64,000 nt of DNA from Thecamonas trahens ATCC 50062 (lineage: Eukaryota > Apusozoa > Apusomonadida > Apusomonadidae), in the NCBI RefSeq assembly GCF_000142905.1, contig NW_013657655.1, positions 234,981 to 298,980 on the forward strand. The letters run 5' to 3'. A model generated the notes under the pieces. That model searched no databases and was not told the DNA's origin. It was given only the letters and a program-made list of their open reading frames with translations. Below, one piece after another: positions 36,885 through 47,235 of this stretch. Position numbers and translations under genes: made by a program. Position 1 is the stretch's first letter, and each line of letters begins with the position of its first letter.

Positions 36885-38561
36885 ATGGGAACTGCGCTTT
36901 CGAATCTATTTGTGGATCCCAAGGAGTTGCCGCAAGATGGCAACGGTATGGTGCAGCTTGTGTTTCTTATGGCGGTGTACGGCTACGTGCTCTTCACCTC
37001 GTCGAACATGATTTCTGACGGGTCCGAGCTGCTGCTTCTTGTGCCCTCGCTGGCAGGCATTGTAGGATCGGTGGTGCTACCGATTTTGGGTGCGGTGCCC
37101 GATGGGGCGATTGTGCTGTTTTCCGGGCTGGGGCCTGACGCGCAGAAGCAGCTCTCTGTGGGCGTGGGCGCACTTGCGGGCTCGACGATCATGCTCCTCA
37201 CCATTCCATGGTTCCTCTCGATTCTTGCGGGCCGGGTCTCGCTCGACCGCAACGGCAAGGGTGCGTACAAGGCGCCTGCAGGCGCCAAGCTTTCGCCGCC
37301 GGGCTCGATGAGCCTGACGCGGACTGGCGTCAACTGTGGGCCGTCGATTGCCATTGCAGGCAAGATCATGGTGATTACGTCGCTGGCATACATCATCATC
37401 CAGGGCCCTGCGTTTGGGCTCTCGTGCGGGCTGAAGAGTGACGACAACAAGTGCAAGTCCAAGGGCGAGCGGTGGTGGGCGTTTGCGGGCCTCATCTATG
37501 CCTTCCTCTCGTTTGTGGGCTACCTGTGGTACCAGGTCAAGACCTCGGACGACGAGCAGTCCAAGGACAAGGTGGATGCAACGCGGAAGAAGGCCATTCA
37601 GGCTTCGATGATCTCACTGTCGGGCGCGTTTGCGCAGGAGCTGGAGATGATGTCGCAGCCGAACTCTGCCGGCACGGCACTGCTGAGCGAGACGAACCGC
37701 GGCGACCGGCTGCGGTCGACGCTCAAGACATTCTTCAACAAGTACGATCGCGACGGCAACGGCTCGATCGACTCGAGCGAGCTGATTCTGCTGCTCTCGG
37801 ACCTAGGCGAGAAGCCGACGAACGACGAGGTTGCTGACATGATGACCGAGCTGGACACGGACAACGATGGGACCATCGACTTTGAGGAGTTTGCGGTGGG
37901 CTGCCTCAAGCTCATCCAGCGGCGGACGGATGGCGACCATGCGTCGGCTGCCGAGCGCGGGCAGATGCGGGTGACCGGAGCCATTAACGAGGTCCACGAC
38001 GCCATTGGCGACTCGGACGACGACGACTCGGAGGAAGAGGAGATGCCTGAGGACCTGCGGACGCTCTCGCCGGAGGAGCAGCAGCGCAAGATCAAGATGC
38101 GGTCGGCATGGCTCATGGGTCTCGGCACCGTCCTCGTCCTGCTCTTCTCCGACCCGATGGTCGACGTGCTGTCAGAGTTTGGCGCGCGGACCCACATTCC
38201 GCCGTTCTACATTTCGTTTGTGCTTGCCCCGCTGGCGTCGAACGCATCCGAGCTCATTGCCGCCTTTAACTATGCTGCCAAGAAGACCAAGAAGACCATC
38301 ACCATCTCGCTCTCGACCCTCCTCGGTGCGGCGTGCATGAACAACTCGTTCTGCCTCGCCATCTTCCTCGCCATTGTCTGGGCCCGCTCGCTCAAGTGGA
38401 TCTACTCGGCCGAGACCATCTCCATTGTCGGCGTCCAGCTCATCATGGCGTTCTTTGCATTCAAGAAGACCCACACCCTGCTCTCGGGCATTGTTGTCCT
38501 CACTCTCTACCCGCTCTCCATCATTGCCGTCTGGGGCATCGAGCGCGCCGGCCTCAACTAA
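36885..38561 (+). CDS. EF-hand-containing sodium/calcium exchanger-like protein (NCL/CAX type)
   Basis: This 558-residue protein has an N-terminal membrane bundle with the alpha-1-like motif GAVPDGAIVLFSGLG (about residue 68). A large cytosolic loop holds two EF hands, with calcium loops DRDGNGSIDSSE (about 288) and DTDNDGTIDFEE (about 324). An acidic segment (SDDDDSEEEEMPED) precedes a C-terminal bundle with the alpha-2-like motif NASELIAAF (about 452). This order, exchanger half / EF-hand pair / exchanger half, matches plant NCL-type exchangers. It should move calcium against sodium or protons, with calcium sensing by the loop. The start at 36885 gives MGTALSN; Gly2 might be myristoylated. 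Confidence 0.88.
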   Translation: MGTALSNLFVDPKELPQDGNGMVQLVFLMAVYGYVLFTSSNMISDGSELLLLVPSLAGIVGSVVLPILGAVPDGAIVLFSGLGPDAQKQLSVGVGALAGSTIMLLTIPWFLSILAGRVSLDRNGKGAYKAPAGAKLSPPGSMSLTRTGVNCGPSIAIAGKIMVITSLAYIIIQGPAFGLSCGLKSDDNKCKSKGERWWAFAGLIYAFLSFVGYLWYQVKTSDDEQSKDKVDATRKKAIQASMISLSGAFAQELEMMSQPNSAGTALLSETNRGDRLRSTLKTFFNKYDRDGNGSIDSSELILLLSDLGEKPTNDEVADMMTELDTDNDGTIDFEEFAVGCLKLIQRRTDGDHASAAERGQMRVTGAINEVHDAIGDSDDDDSEEEEMPEDLRTLSPEEQQRKIKMRSAWLMGLGTVLVLLFSDPMVDVLSEFGARTHIPPFYISFVLAPLASNASELIAAFNYAAKKTKKTITISLSTLLGAACMNNSFCLAIFLAIVWARSLKWIYSAETISIVGVQLIMAFFAFKKTHTLLSGIVVLTLYPLSIIAVWGIERAGLN

Positions 38562-38601
38562 AAGTCGTTGCGCCACCACCCACCAGCTAGTCTACTCTGC
38601 G

Positions 38602-40088
38602 CTACCCGTGCACGCTTGCTGCCTCCTCAATGGAGCGCAGAAAGGCGGCGTCGGTCATAGTCTCATACGTGTCGGCCTGCGCGATGGCCACGGCGCCATC
38701 AGCGTGGACGCACAGAATGAGAATCGGACAAAAGGTAGTGGTCGGGTCGACCGCAATGAGCGGCGCCGAGTACGAGGTCACTTCGTTCTGGGTCACCGGA
38801 TCCATGATCCGGACGTAGCTCGAAAAGTGGAAAGGCTTGAGAATGGCGAGGACGTTGCGTGAGATGCTGTGCGCGTACATGGCGTCCGGCGACTCGCCGG
38901 TGGTGAGCGAGCCGTCGCCGTTGCCGGCGCCGGGCGTCACAGGCCGTGTCGACGCCAAGGAGCCATCACTTCTTGGCGATCGCCCACGTGCTGACAACAT
39001 ACCCTCGCTATTGATCGAGGTCGTGTCGGTGAGGACGCGGCCGCGATTGGTCTCCGGCTCTTCCGGAGCCGAGTCGGACGGCAAGTCGACCCCAGTAAAG
39101 TCGTGGTGGACGCGAAAGACAAGGACAAGGCGACGGATTGAGGAGTCGAGCTTGCGGAGCGGAACAAGTGCGTACGCGTCGTCTTCGACCGACGATGGCA
39201 CAGAGAGCGAGTCTGCCGAGCCGTGCTGCGGCCAGTCGGGCGGGAGAATGGCTGGTTTGTCGTCGTCGACGTCGCCGGCGTCTGAGGGGAGGACTGAGTT
39301 CGATGAGGCTGCACGCGAGAGTGTGGCCATCGAGCTCGACGGCGGACTCGTCTGAACCACAAGGGGTGTGGTGAGGTTGGCAACATCGAGGCGGACGACA
39401 GTTGTTGGATGGCTCAGGTCAGATGAATGCTCCTCGAGCGGGTAGGCGACAAGCTCGGGGACGAGCGAGGTAGCGTAGTCTGGCGAGGCGACAACAGTCC
39501 AGCCGATGCCGAGTACGATTGACTCGAGGGTGGGTGGGAGGCGGACAGTGGCGTGGCGTTCGGTGAGGAGCAGTGGTGTGCTCCACCCGTCGACGGCCAC
39601 CGGATCACCGGATCACCGGAAGCAGCCTCGTCAGTGCCGGGCGACGAGGCATCCGAGGCGGAGCGTCCAGTGCACCCGTCCTCGGTACGCTTTCCAGCCT
39701 TTGCGCCATCAGCAGTCAGCTGTTTGCCGATGGGGGCGACGTTGGCGACGGCGTTCTCCAGCGCCACCTCATCGGGCCCGGTCACAACCTTGGCCAGCGA
39801 GCCGTGCTTGTAGATGAGGAAGGTCGATGTCGCTGAGCCGCGGAACTGGGCCAGGGAGCCGATGGTGTCTGCGCACGCCGTGGCCACAATGAGGGAGAAC
39901 GGCGAGGCGAGAGCTGTCAGCCTCGAGAACGAGGGGCCCAGGCACTCGGTCGGCCCGCACCACTCGGCGTGGACGTCGACGAGGACGAGGTCGGCCGGTG
40001 TGGCAAGCAGCTCCTCCCACTCGTCGTCGGTGCCCGCCTTGAGCACGCGCACCGTCCGCAATGGTGTGAGGGGTCCGGAACGGAGCAT
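38602..40088 (-). CDS. Thioredoxin-domain protein with a long C-terminal region; frame broken by an octamer repeat
   Basis: From the ATG at 40088 a thioredoxin fold reads VDVHAEWCGPTECLGPSF. The two cysteines are spaced C-x4-C rather than CxxC. STFLIYKHGSLAKVVTG follows, as in the thioredoxin domains of TXNDC3/6-type flagellar proteins. After a Ser/Asp linker the frame fails at 39599-39620, where ACCGGATC is repeated. With one octamer copy removed, the sequence continues as GDPVAVDGWSTPLLLTERHATVRLP into a 330-residue C-terminal region ending SIEEAASVHG at 38602. The joined protein would be 492 residues. The C-terminal region has no family I recognise. Confidence 0.7.
39599..39620 (+). repeat. 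2.75 copies of the octamer ACCGGATC inside the thioredoxin-domain gene
   Basis: The copies lie at 39599-39606 and 39607-39614, with a partial copy at 39615-39620. The extra eight bases shift the frame. Confidence 0.9.
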
Positions 40089-40410
40089 GTGATGGGGGTG
40101 GGCGGAGTTAAGCGGGGTGGGGTGGAGAGGGGTGGGGACGGGTGGAGGCTACTAGCCATCGGCTGTTCAATGGCTGTCTCATTGCATGCTGCGAATGGGT
40201 GGTTGGGACTGCAAGAGGAATGGTGTACCGGATTGATGGTTCGACATGGCGGTGGTGGTGGTGGTGGTGGAGGGGAGGGGGGGGGATGGGTACAGTGGCG
40301 ATCGAGGTACAGTGGCGATCGAGGTACAGTGGCGATCGAGTGAGGGCTCCGTGGTCCAATGGCAACACGAGCCGGAGAGTCGTGCTCAAAGGGAGAGGGT
40401 TGACAGCAGA
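40089..40410. promoter_or_regulatory. Upstream region of the thioredoxin-domain gene
   Basis: This 322-bp region contains a (GGT)n run at 40250-40270, a poly-G tract at 40276-40285 and a three-copy 17-bp repeat (separate entry). No gene is visible. Confidence 0.5.
40290..40340 (+). repeat. Three tandem copies of a 17-bp unit, GTACAGTGGCGATCGAG
   Basis: Perfect copies lie at 40290-40306, 40307-40323 and 40324-40340, about 200-250 bp upstream of the thioredoxin-domain start. Each contains the palindrome CGATCG. Confidence 0.95.
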
Positions 40411-41439
40411 TCAGCGACGACGGCCGCCCTTGGCCCCGCTTCTGGCCCCGCTTCTGGCCCCGCTTCTGGCCCCGCTTCTGGCCCCACGCCCGCCGCCGCC
40501 GCCGGCAGCAGATCTCTTCCCACTGCCGCCACCGCCGCTGCTGCGACCACCCTTGCTCCGCCCGCCACCGCTGCGGCCACCCTTGCTCTGCCCGCCGCCA
40601 ACGTTCGAGTTGGTCCGGTTGAGATGCTCGAGATTAGCCTTCCAGTCCTCACACGAGCCTGATTCTGAGCCCGAGTCTGCCTCGGGCGGAGGACGCTCGG
40701 TGGAATCGAGGATGGCCTTGGCCTTGGCGGTTTCGAGCTTCTTGAGGATGGCCTTGGACGGGCGGGTGGCAGTCCGCGCGTGGGCGTCGACGTAGGCGCG
40801 GGCCGCCAAGGTCTCGTCCTGTGTCTCTGGGTCGGTGTGGGTGATGTCCGGGTCTGCGCCAGCGTCCAGTAGCGCTTCGATGGCATCGTCCTGCTTGGCA
40901 TGGGCGGCGAGGAAGAGCGGTGTCTGGCCAAAGGCGTCGTGAACATCAACACGAACGCGCTTGACACCCAGCATGACAGCCAGCGCGGCCATGTTGCCGT
41001 TCTCGGCCGCGCAGTGGAGCGGTGTGTGGCCGGCGGCGGTGCCGCGGTGCGGGAGAGCCCCGGCCTTGATCAGCACCTTGACCGCTTCGTCCGATCCGTA
41101 CTCGGCGGCGCTATGCAGCGGTGTGTACTCGTCATCGTCGAGGAGAGCGTCGACCTCGCCACCGGCCTCACGCAGCGCGTCGCGCAGTGCATCAGCATCG
41201 TCGTCGATGGCGGCGTCGTGAGCAGCCTGGGCGGTCTCGCTCTCTTGCGCCTTGGCCACCATCGGCTCCGGGACGTGCTTGCTCGGCAGGCCCACCCACG
41301 GATCATCGTCTTCTACAATTGCCGAAGCCCGTGTCTGTCCGCCATTGGCATCCTTCCGCCCGCCACCCGGCCTGCGTTCAGGCGCCGAGCTCTCGCCGGC
41401 CTTGTCGTCGTCGACGGCCCGCGACGAGCCGCAGCCCAT
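40411..41439 (-). CDS. Ankyrin-repeat protein with N-terminal acylation signal and Gly/Arg-rich tail
   Basis: This 342-residue protein begins MGCGSS, a strong N-myristoylation signal with a palmitoylatable Cys3, so it is probably tethered to membranes. Ankyrin repeats occupy about residues 100-205 (EYTPLHSAAEYGSDEAVKVLIKAGA, GHTPLHCAAENGNMAAL, GQTPLFLAAHAKQDDAIEALLDAGAD). The C-terminus is low complexity: GGRSKGG and then a four-fold GARS repeat encoded by a 12-bp tandem unit (40431-40490). It is likely an adaptor. The partner is unknown. Confidence 0.82.
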   Translation of the reverse strand: MGCGSSRAVDDDKAGESSAPERRPGGGRKDANGGQTRASAIVEDDDPWVGLPSKHVPEPMVAKAQESETAQAAHDAAIDDDADALRDALREAGGEVDALLDDDEYTPLHSAAEYGSDEAVKVLIKAGALPHRGTAAGHTPLHCAAENGNMAALAVMLGVKRVRVDVHDAFGQTPLFLAAHAKQDDAIEALLDAGADPDITHTDPETQDETLAARAYVDAHARTATRPSKAILKKLETAKAKAILDSTERPPPEADSGSESGSCEDWKANLEHLNRTNSNVGGGQSKGGRSGGGRSKGGRSSGGGGSGKRSAAGGGGGRGARSGARSGARSGARSGAKGGRRR

Positions 41440-42216
41440 ACCGAGTCAGGAGGGAGTGAGGGAAGGAGGGGGGGGGGAGGAGGAGGAGGGGAGAGGAAGG
41501 GGGAACGAGAGGGCTGGGGTGTGGGTCGTGGAGAGGGAGGAGTGCGGTGGGTGTGGGTGTGGATGAATCACTTTGGGGGGAGGGTTGGGGGAGGGGGAGG
41601 GGGGAGTGACGGCTGTTGGCCCACAGCCAATGAACAGCGAGTGAACCATTTGCCGGCAGCCAAGAAGCGCACCTGCGGCCTCCTAGCGGCCTCGTAGCGG
41701 TGTGTCAGCTGAAACAGCTGATGGCGGTACTATGGAGAACACCAACAGGAATTTGAGGGANNNNNNNNNNNNNNNNNNNNNNNNNNNNNNNNNNNNNNNN
41801 NNNNNNNNNNNNNNNNNNNNNNNNNNNNNNNNNNNNNNNNNNNNNNNNNNNNNNNNNNNNCGTCCAGCCGTCCCAGAACAGCCAAACACGAAACCTGTCC
41901 CGATGCCGCCTTGTCCGAAAGGAGAGCCCATTGACCACAACGGCTTGCGACGGGGGTATCGCCTATCACCGCTCCAGCCGGCCCTACGGCCTGCACGTTG
42001 GCATTCTCGAGAAATTTCCCCACTCGATCGGTGGGGTAGGGGGGGGAGGGCTTTTATTCTTGTCGCATGATCATGGGAGGCATGGGTCTCGATCGTGTTT
42101 TGTGTCCACAGCCGCTGCTGTGGGGGGGAGAGAGCAGAGCCCTGCATTCAACGACCGAAACCATCGGCTCGTCCTCACTCACCCATAGAGCGACACACCG
42201 CACTACAGACCCAACC
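41440..42216. other. Intergenic region with G-rich tracts and a 100-N gap
   Basis: G/A-rich sequence (41455-41620) and the gap at 41761-41860 separate the ankyrin gene from prohibitin, which are divergent. The unique sequence around 41870-42100 shows no convincing gene. Confidence 0.5.
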
Positions 42217-43431
42217 ATGGACAAGGTCCGTCGCGCACTCGTCAACGTTGGCTCTTCCTCGGGCCGCGGAGGCATCGGTACTATTCTCAAGGTCCTTGGT
42301 GCGGGTGTGGCCATCGCAGGCCTCGCCTCCCAGTCTTTCTACACTGGTACGTCGGAGGCTGCCGTGGCGACGCGTCGCTTCGTTTAGCTGGCGGGGCGGG
42401 AAGGGGAGGGGGGGGGGGGGGGAGAGAGGGAGGGGACCCAGGGGGGGAGGGGGGGAGGGGGAGGGGGGAGAGACAGGAATGAGGGAGGTATGGGGAGTAT
42501 GGGGAGGGGGGAGGGCAAGCAGGCGCCCGGGAAGCCCAGGGAGGGGGGGCAGGAACAGGCCGGCGGATGGGCTCGGCTGATGACGCGTGGCGGGCGGGAG
42601 AGGAGGGGCGAGTGGGAGGGGAGGAAGGAGGATAGGATGGAGACTCACGGAAGCTGGCTGCGGTGCGGGGATAGTGCACGGTGGACATCGGGCGGTTGTG
42701 TTCAACCGTCTGGTGGGAGTCAAGGACCAGGTGATGGAGCCCGGGATGCAGTTCAAGATCCCGTTCATCGAGTACCCGTACATTTACGACGTGCGGGCCA
42801 AGCCGTACACATACACCTCGCTGACGGGATCCAAGGATCTGCAGATGATCAACGTGACGCTGCGTGTGCTGGCCAAGCCGGACGCGCGGATGCTGACGCA
42901 GATCCACCGCAAGATCGGTCCGCAGTTTGACGAGACCGTCCTGCCGTCGATCGTCAACGAGGTGCTCAAGTCGGTTGTTGCCCAGTTCAACGCCTCGCAG
43001 CTTATCACCATGCGGTCGGACGTGTCGATCATGATCGGCAAGTCGCTCCGCCGGCGCTCTGCCGACTTTTACATCCTCCTGGACGACGTCTCGGTCACGC
43101 ACCTCAACTTTCCAACGAGTACGCCCACGCCGTCGAGCAGAAGAAGGTCGCCGAGCAGGAGGCCGAGCGTGCCAAGATCCTTGTCGAGAAGGCATTGCAG
43201 GAGAAGGAGTCGTCCATCATTCGCGCCAAGGGTGAGTCCGAGGCCGCCCTCCTCATCGGTGCCGCCATGTCCAACAACCCTGGCTATCTCGAGCTCATGC
43301 GCCTCGACAACGCCCGCGAGATCGCCAACATCATTGCCCGCTCCGGCAACATGGTGTACCTCAACTCGGACAACCTCCTGCTCAACCTCGTGTCCAACAA
43401 GAAGATCGAGCTTGCTGCTGAGAACGCGTAG
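42217..43431 (+). CDS. PHB2: Prohibitin-2; one frame break
   Basis: Exon 1 is 42217-42346 and exon 2 starts at 42675, with a 328-bp G-rich intron (GTACGT donor, ATAG acceptor). The join reads SFYTVHGGHRAVVFNRLVG, the prohibitin N-terminal anchor and start of the SPFH domain. LTGSKDLQMINVTLRVL and VLPSIVNEVLKSVVAQFNASQLIT are family hallmarks. At 43109-43111 HLNF runs out of frame; one more T restores SNEYAHAVEQKKVAEQEAERAK and the coiled coil to the TAG at 43429-43431. The restored length is 295 residues, close to PHB2. Prohibitins form inner-membrane rings in mitochondria that scaffold proteases and cardiolipin. The strict conservation argues against this being a pseudogene. Confidence 0.9.
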
Positions 43432-43479
43432 TCGTAAAAGCCACTCTTCAGCTTCACTGTCTTCTTCTCGAGAGCTTGT

Positions 43480-46400
43480 TCATTGGCGCGGCTCGGCGAG
43501 CAGGGAGAGGTCATAGCACGCGTCGTCGTCCTTGCACTCCATATTGACGAGGTAGTGCGCGATGGGGAGCGAGACCTCGAACGGGTACGAGTCGTGCTGG
43601 TACTGCAAGATGTCGCGGATGACGTTGGCGGCCATGCGGCGCTTGACCATGTTGATGAGTCCGCCGTCGATCTGGTCGTCGTTGCCGTCCTCAATAAACG
43701 TCAGGTCGGTGAGGTGGACACCGAGATAGGGAATGCACGGAGGCTTGCAGATCCGGATGTGGTTGCGGAGCATGGCGTACGCCCGGTGGTTTGAGGTCAA
43801 CGACTTGAGCGAGTCAAACTCGGCAATGAGCTTCGAGTCGACTCGCGCCCAAGCCCGCTTGAGCCGGCGGACCGAGGCGTTGGAGAGCCCGGCGACGACT
43901 TCCATCACTCCATTGAGGTTGTTGAGCGCCTTGAGCTCCATGGCGAGCTTGATAAAGTAGGCGATGATCTTGGCCCGCGCCTTGGGCTTGAGCTTGGTGT
44001 TCTGCACTACTTCGGTCGTCACCCACATCGTTGTTGTGTTGAAGTGGACAATGGTGCGGAAGATCGATGGCGCCGTCTTGGCCTTGTTTGGCCCGGACCA
44101 ACGGTTGTTGAGGCACTCGGTGACCGGAATGGCCTGGTACATCTGCATTTCAAGGAGGCACATGTTCCGCGCGAGGTCCTTGATGTTGATCGAGAACGGG
44201 TTGGAGATGATCTGGCTCTTGGGCGGCGGCGGGAGCGACTCAAACGAGAGCTTCTTGGCTTTTCCTCTTGCGACGCCTTGAGCTTGCGGTCGAGGAGCGC
44301 GAGGAGCGACGCTGCCGGTCGCTTCATGCCTGTTGCCGTCATGATGTTCGACGCAAAGTCCTTGAGCATGGCGAGCAAGTCTTCGTTCTCCTCAAAGTCA
44401 CGAAAGTACTTGTCGAGCCATCCGCGGAGCACGTTGTACACCCGCAGCCGGATGGGGACCAGCTTGCGCTTCTTGAACTCGGCTTGCGCTGCTGCATCGA
44501 GCGACGCCGGCGCCGTGATGCAGTACCGCTCAATCATCTTTTCCATCAGCGCAATCGGGTTGGTAAACGACCGGTACGTGAGCATGAATGCCTGCACGTA
44601 CTCCATGTCCGGGTATTTTTCAAACGTCAGCCGCTCGACAAGCCGGTACAGCGTCCCGCACTTGACCGACGGGTAAGACGACCCGCCGCCCGCAGCGCCC
44701 GACTGCGCTTCGGCCGGAAGCTCTTCCGGTGACATAAACTTGATGTCACGCTTGTCGGCAAAGTACGCCTCGGGTGAGTCGTCGGTGAGGAGCGAGAGCG
44801 AGAGCGATGCGTCCGACTCGCCGCCCTTACCTGCCCCGTCACCGGAGCTGGCGCCCGCAGCCTCGGCCTCGGCCGCTGCAGACGCCTTGGCCTTGGCCTT
44901 GGCTGCCGCCTTGGCCTCGGCTGCCTTCTGGATCCGCGCCGCCACATCCGACGCATCGCCCGGATCCTGCAGCAGGGAGTGCAGCTCCGAGAGCTTGGCC
45001 TCCGAGTACGTGCGGCCCTTGATTCGCCGCAGCGAGGCCCGCCCGGGCTTGAACGGCGACGCCGAGCTGCCCTCACCCGACGCAGACATGTCGAGCGACA
45101 TGTGGCCCGAGCCCGAGTCCTCGCCGCCGCCCGACTCGGCGCCCTGCGGCAGCTCCATGCCAAACGCCCGCCGCATCTCGGCGAACCGGTCGACATCGTC
45201 GCCGTCAAGCGTCCCGTACACCGATGCCTCGAGAATTTCCTTGGTCGCCGCGTTGAGCGAGACGTCCATGGCGTCGGGCACCAACGAGCTGTCGCCGCTC
45301 GCCTCGGCCGCCGCCCGCAGCTGCGCCAGCCGCTGCTGCAGCCGTGCGTTCTCGTCGAGCAGCTCCTGGATGCCAAAGTACAGCTCGTCGTTCTCCTCCT
45401 CCCACTCCTCGAGGAGCTTGAGCTTGGAGAGGAGCTCGTTGACCCGGAGTGAGAGCATGCCCTTCTCCTCAAGCACGTTGAGCAGCGTCCTCCGGTAGTC
45501 GGCGTTGGTAGCGGCAGACTTGGTCGCCGTCCGCGTCAACGTCTGGATCTTCATCTTGGCCCCGGTCACCTCTGCCACAAGCGCCTCGACGTCCGACGTC
45601 AGCGCCGCCGCCTCGCTCTCAAACGCTGCCTTGGCGGACTCCAGCTCGGCAATCGTCGTCCGCAGCTCGGCCATAGCCGCCTCGTTCGACGCCACCTGCG
45701 CTGCCAGTGCTGCGCCCTCGCGCGAGTTGCTCGAGTCGAGCGAAATGGCCTGTGCATCCTCCACCTTGGCCGCAAGCACCACGTTGACCTTGCGGATCTT
45801 GGCCATCTGCGCACGCAAAAACTCATTCTGTGCCTTCCACTGCGCCGCGTGCTTTTGCGAGTCACGTTCGCGAGCAAGAATCTCCTTCCGCTTCTCGATT
45901 CTCGCCCCGAGCTTCTTCTTGGACTTGCGCGCCTCAGCCTTGGTCGCCAGATTCGCGTTGAGCGCCGCGGTCAGCTTGTCCATCTTGGCCTGGGCCTCGG
46001 CTCGCTGCGAGTCCACCAGTTGGATCTGCCGCTCGAGCTGTGCGTTCTGCGTCTGCCACAGCTGGGCGTTTTCCATCGTCGCCTTCAGTTCAGTCCACTG
46101 CTGCATGAGCGTTGTCTTGTCGTCCAGTAGCTGCGCGAGCTGCGTCCGCATCTCCTGCATTCGGCTCATCGAGTTCTCCGAGTTTTCCAACTCCTGGAGC
46201 CGAATGTTGAGCGCGTGCTTCTCGATCACCAGGTGCTGCAGCTTGATCCGCACCTTGCGCTGCACGTGCTCGGCCTCGGACTCGGCCTGCCGGATGTGCT
46301 CAATGAGCATTGCCGCCTCGGCCGCCTCCTCTGCTGTCCGCGGTGGGGCCTTGGGCCGTGGTGGCGGCACCGGCTTCACACTCCGCGCCATAGCCTCGCC

Positions 46401-46670
46401 GCCTGACGCCGAGCCCGAGCCCGATTCGCCGCCCTCGCCCTCGCCGCCTCTCGTCGCAGCCACCTGTTCGGCGAGCTTCTCATTTTCGGCCTGCAGCGCC
46501 TCGGCGCGCTCGGTCAGCCGCCGCCGCTCCGAAATCTGCGACGCAAGCTTGAACTTGACCTTTTCCCGGAACGTCTCCATGTCCGCCTCGGCCTGCTCTA
46601 GCTCAGCCTTGAGCTCGAGGTTGGCCTTTTGCGCATGGCTAAAGTTTTGGCTTTCGCTGCCTGACGCCAT
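43480..46670 (-). CDS. Coiled-coil RasGEF; one frame break
   Basis: From MASGSESQNF (46670) about 490 residues form a heptad-rich coiled coil, interrupted by a Pro-rich PPPRPKAPPR segment. A Ser/Gly/Ala linker follows, then the RasGEF N-terminal module (GTLYRLVERLTFEKYPDMEYVQAFMLTYRSF...). After KASQEEK the frame fails at an A4 run (44260-44263, T on the plus strand). With one more base it continues AKKLSFESLPPP...NPFSINIKDLARNMCLLEMQMYQAI and the catalytic CDC25 domain to the TGA at 43482-43480. The restored length is 1063 residues. It activates a Ras-like GTPase; the coiled coil suggests dimerisation or a cytoskeletal location. It is similar in kind to RasGEFs of Dictyostelium. Confidence 0.85.
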
Positions 46671-47235
46671 GAGCCCTTCTCGTGCCACCGTCGTCCAGAA
46701 AACCAGGGGTATGGGGGTGCGGGGAGAGAGAGAGAGGAAGGGAGTGGGGAATGGGGGGGGGGGGGGGAGGGGAGGGAGGGGAGGGGTGACGGAGGGTGGT
46801 GGGGGGGGGGGGAGGGGGAGGGGTAGAGAGCGGTGGGCACAAAAGGGGGGGGAGGGAGGGAAGGCTGCCTGGCCTGATCGCCTCGACCTGCCAGTCGGCC
46901 AGGTTGTGGCGGTTGGGGAGAAAGGGCGAAACATGACGGCGGGAAGGCCAAAAAAAATGACAATATGCGTCGTTCACGCAGCAATCACAAGACCACGCAG
47001 TGGTGCACGGAGGGCGGGAGGGGGCAGGGGGAAGTCAGGCGGTCAGAGGGATCGGTTTTACTCGATGTCTCGGCACTGCTCGCTTGCGTTGATGGTTCGG
47101 CGTGGCGAGCGATGGATGGCTTGCGTGAGGAAAGGCTGGCCAGTGGCTGGCGCTACAGTTGCAAAAGGTTGACGACAGCCGCCTGCTGGTGCAGCTCCAC
47201 TTTCGTCACCGACATACGGCGGCAGTCCGGCTCCA
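46671..47235. promoter_or_regulatory. RasGEF upstream region and DNAI7 3' flank
   Basis: Poly-G/A tracts at 46720-46860 are C-rich on the sense strand of the RasGEF. An A7 run lies at 46951-46957. No gene is supported. Confidence 0.45.

Noticed and set aside
40343-40420. Sequence like the 5' half of a tRNA (GGCTCCGTGGTCCAATGGCAA)
   Set aside because: No T-arm (GGTTCGA), no matching 3' acceptor stem and only a partial anticodon stem, so not a tRNA.
40431-40490. Repeat array resembling a CRISPR or minisatellite element
   Set aside because: Direct 12-bp tandem units without spacers, lying in frame inside the ankyrin gene.
42217-43431. Prohibitin as a pseudogene
   Set aside because: Only a single base is missing in a T run. 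Splice sites and all conserved residues on both sides are intact.
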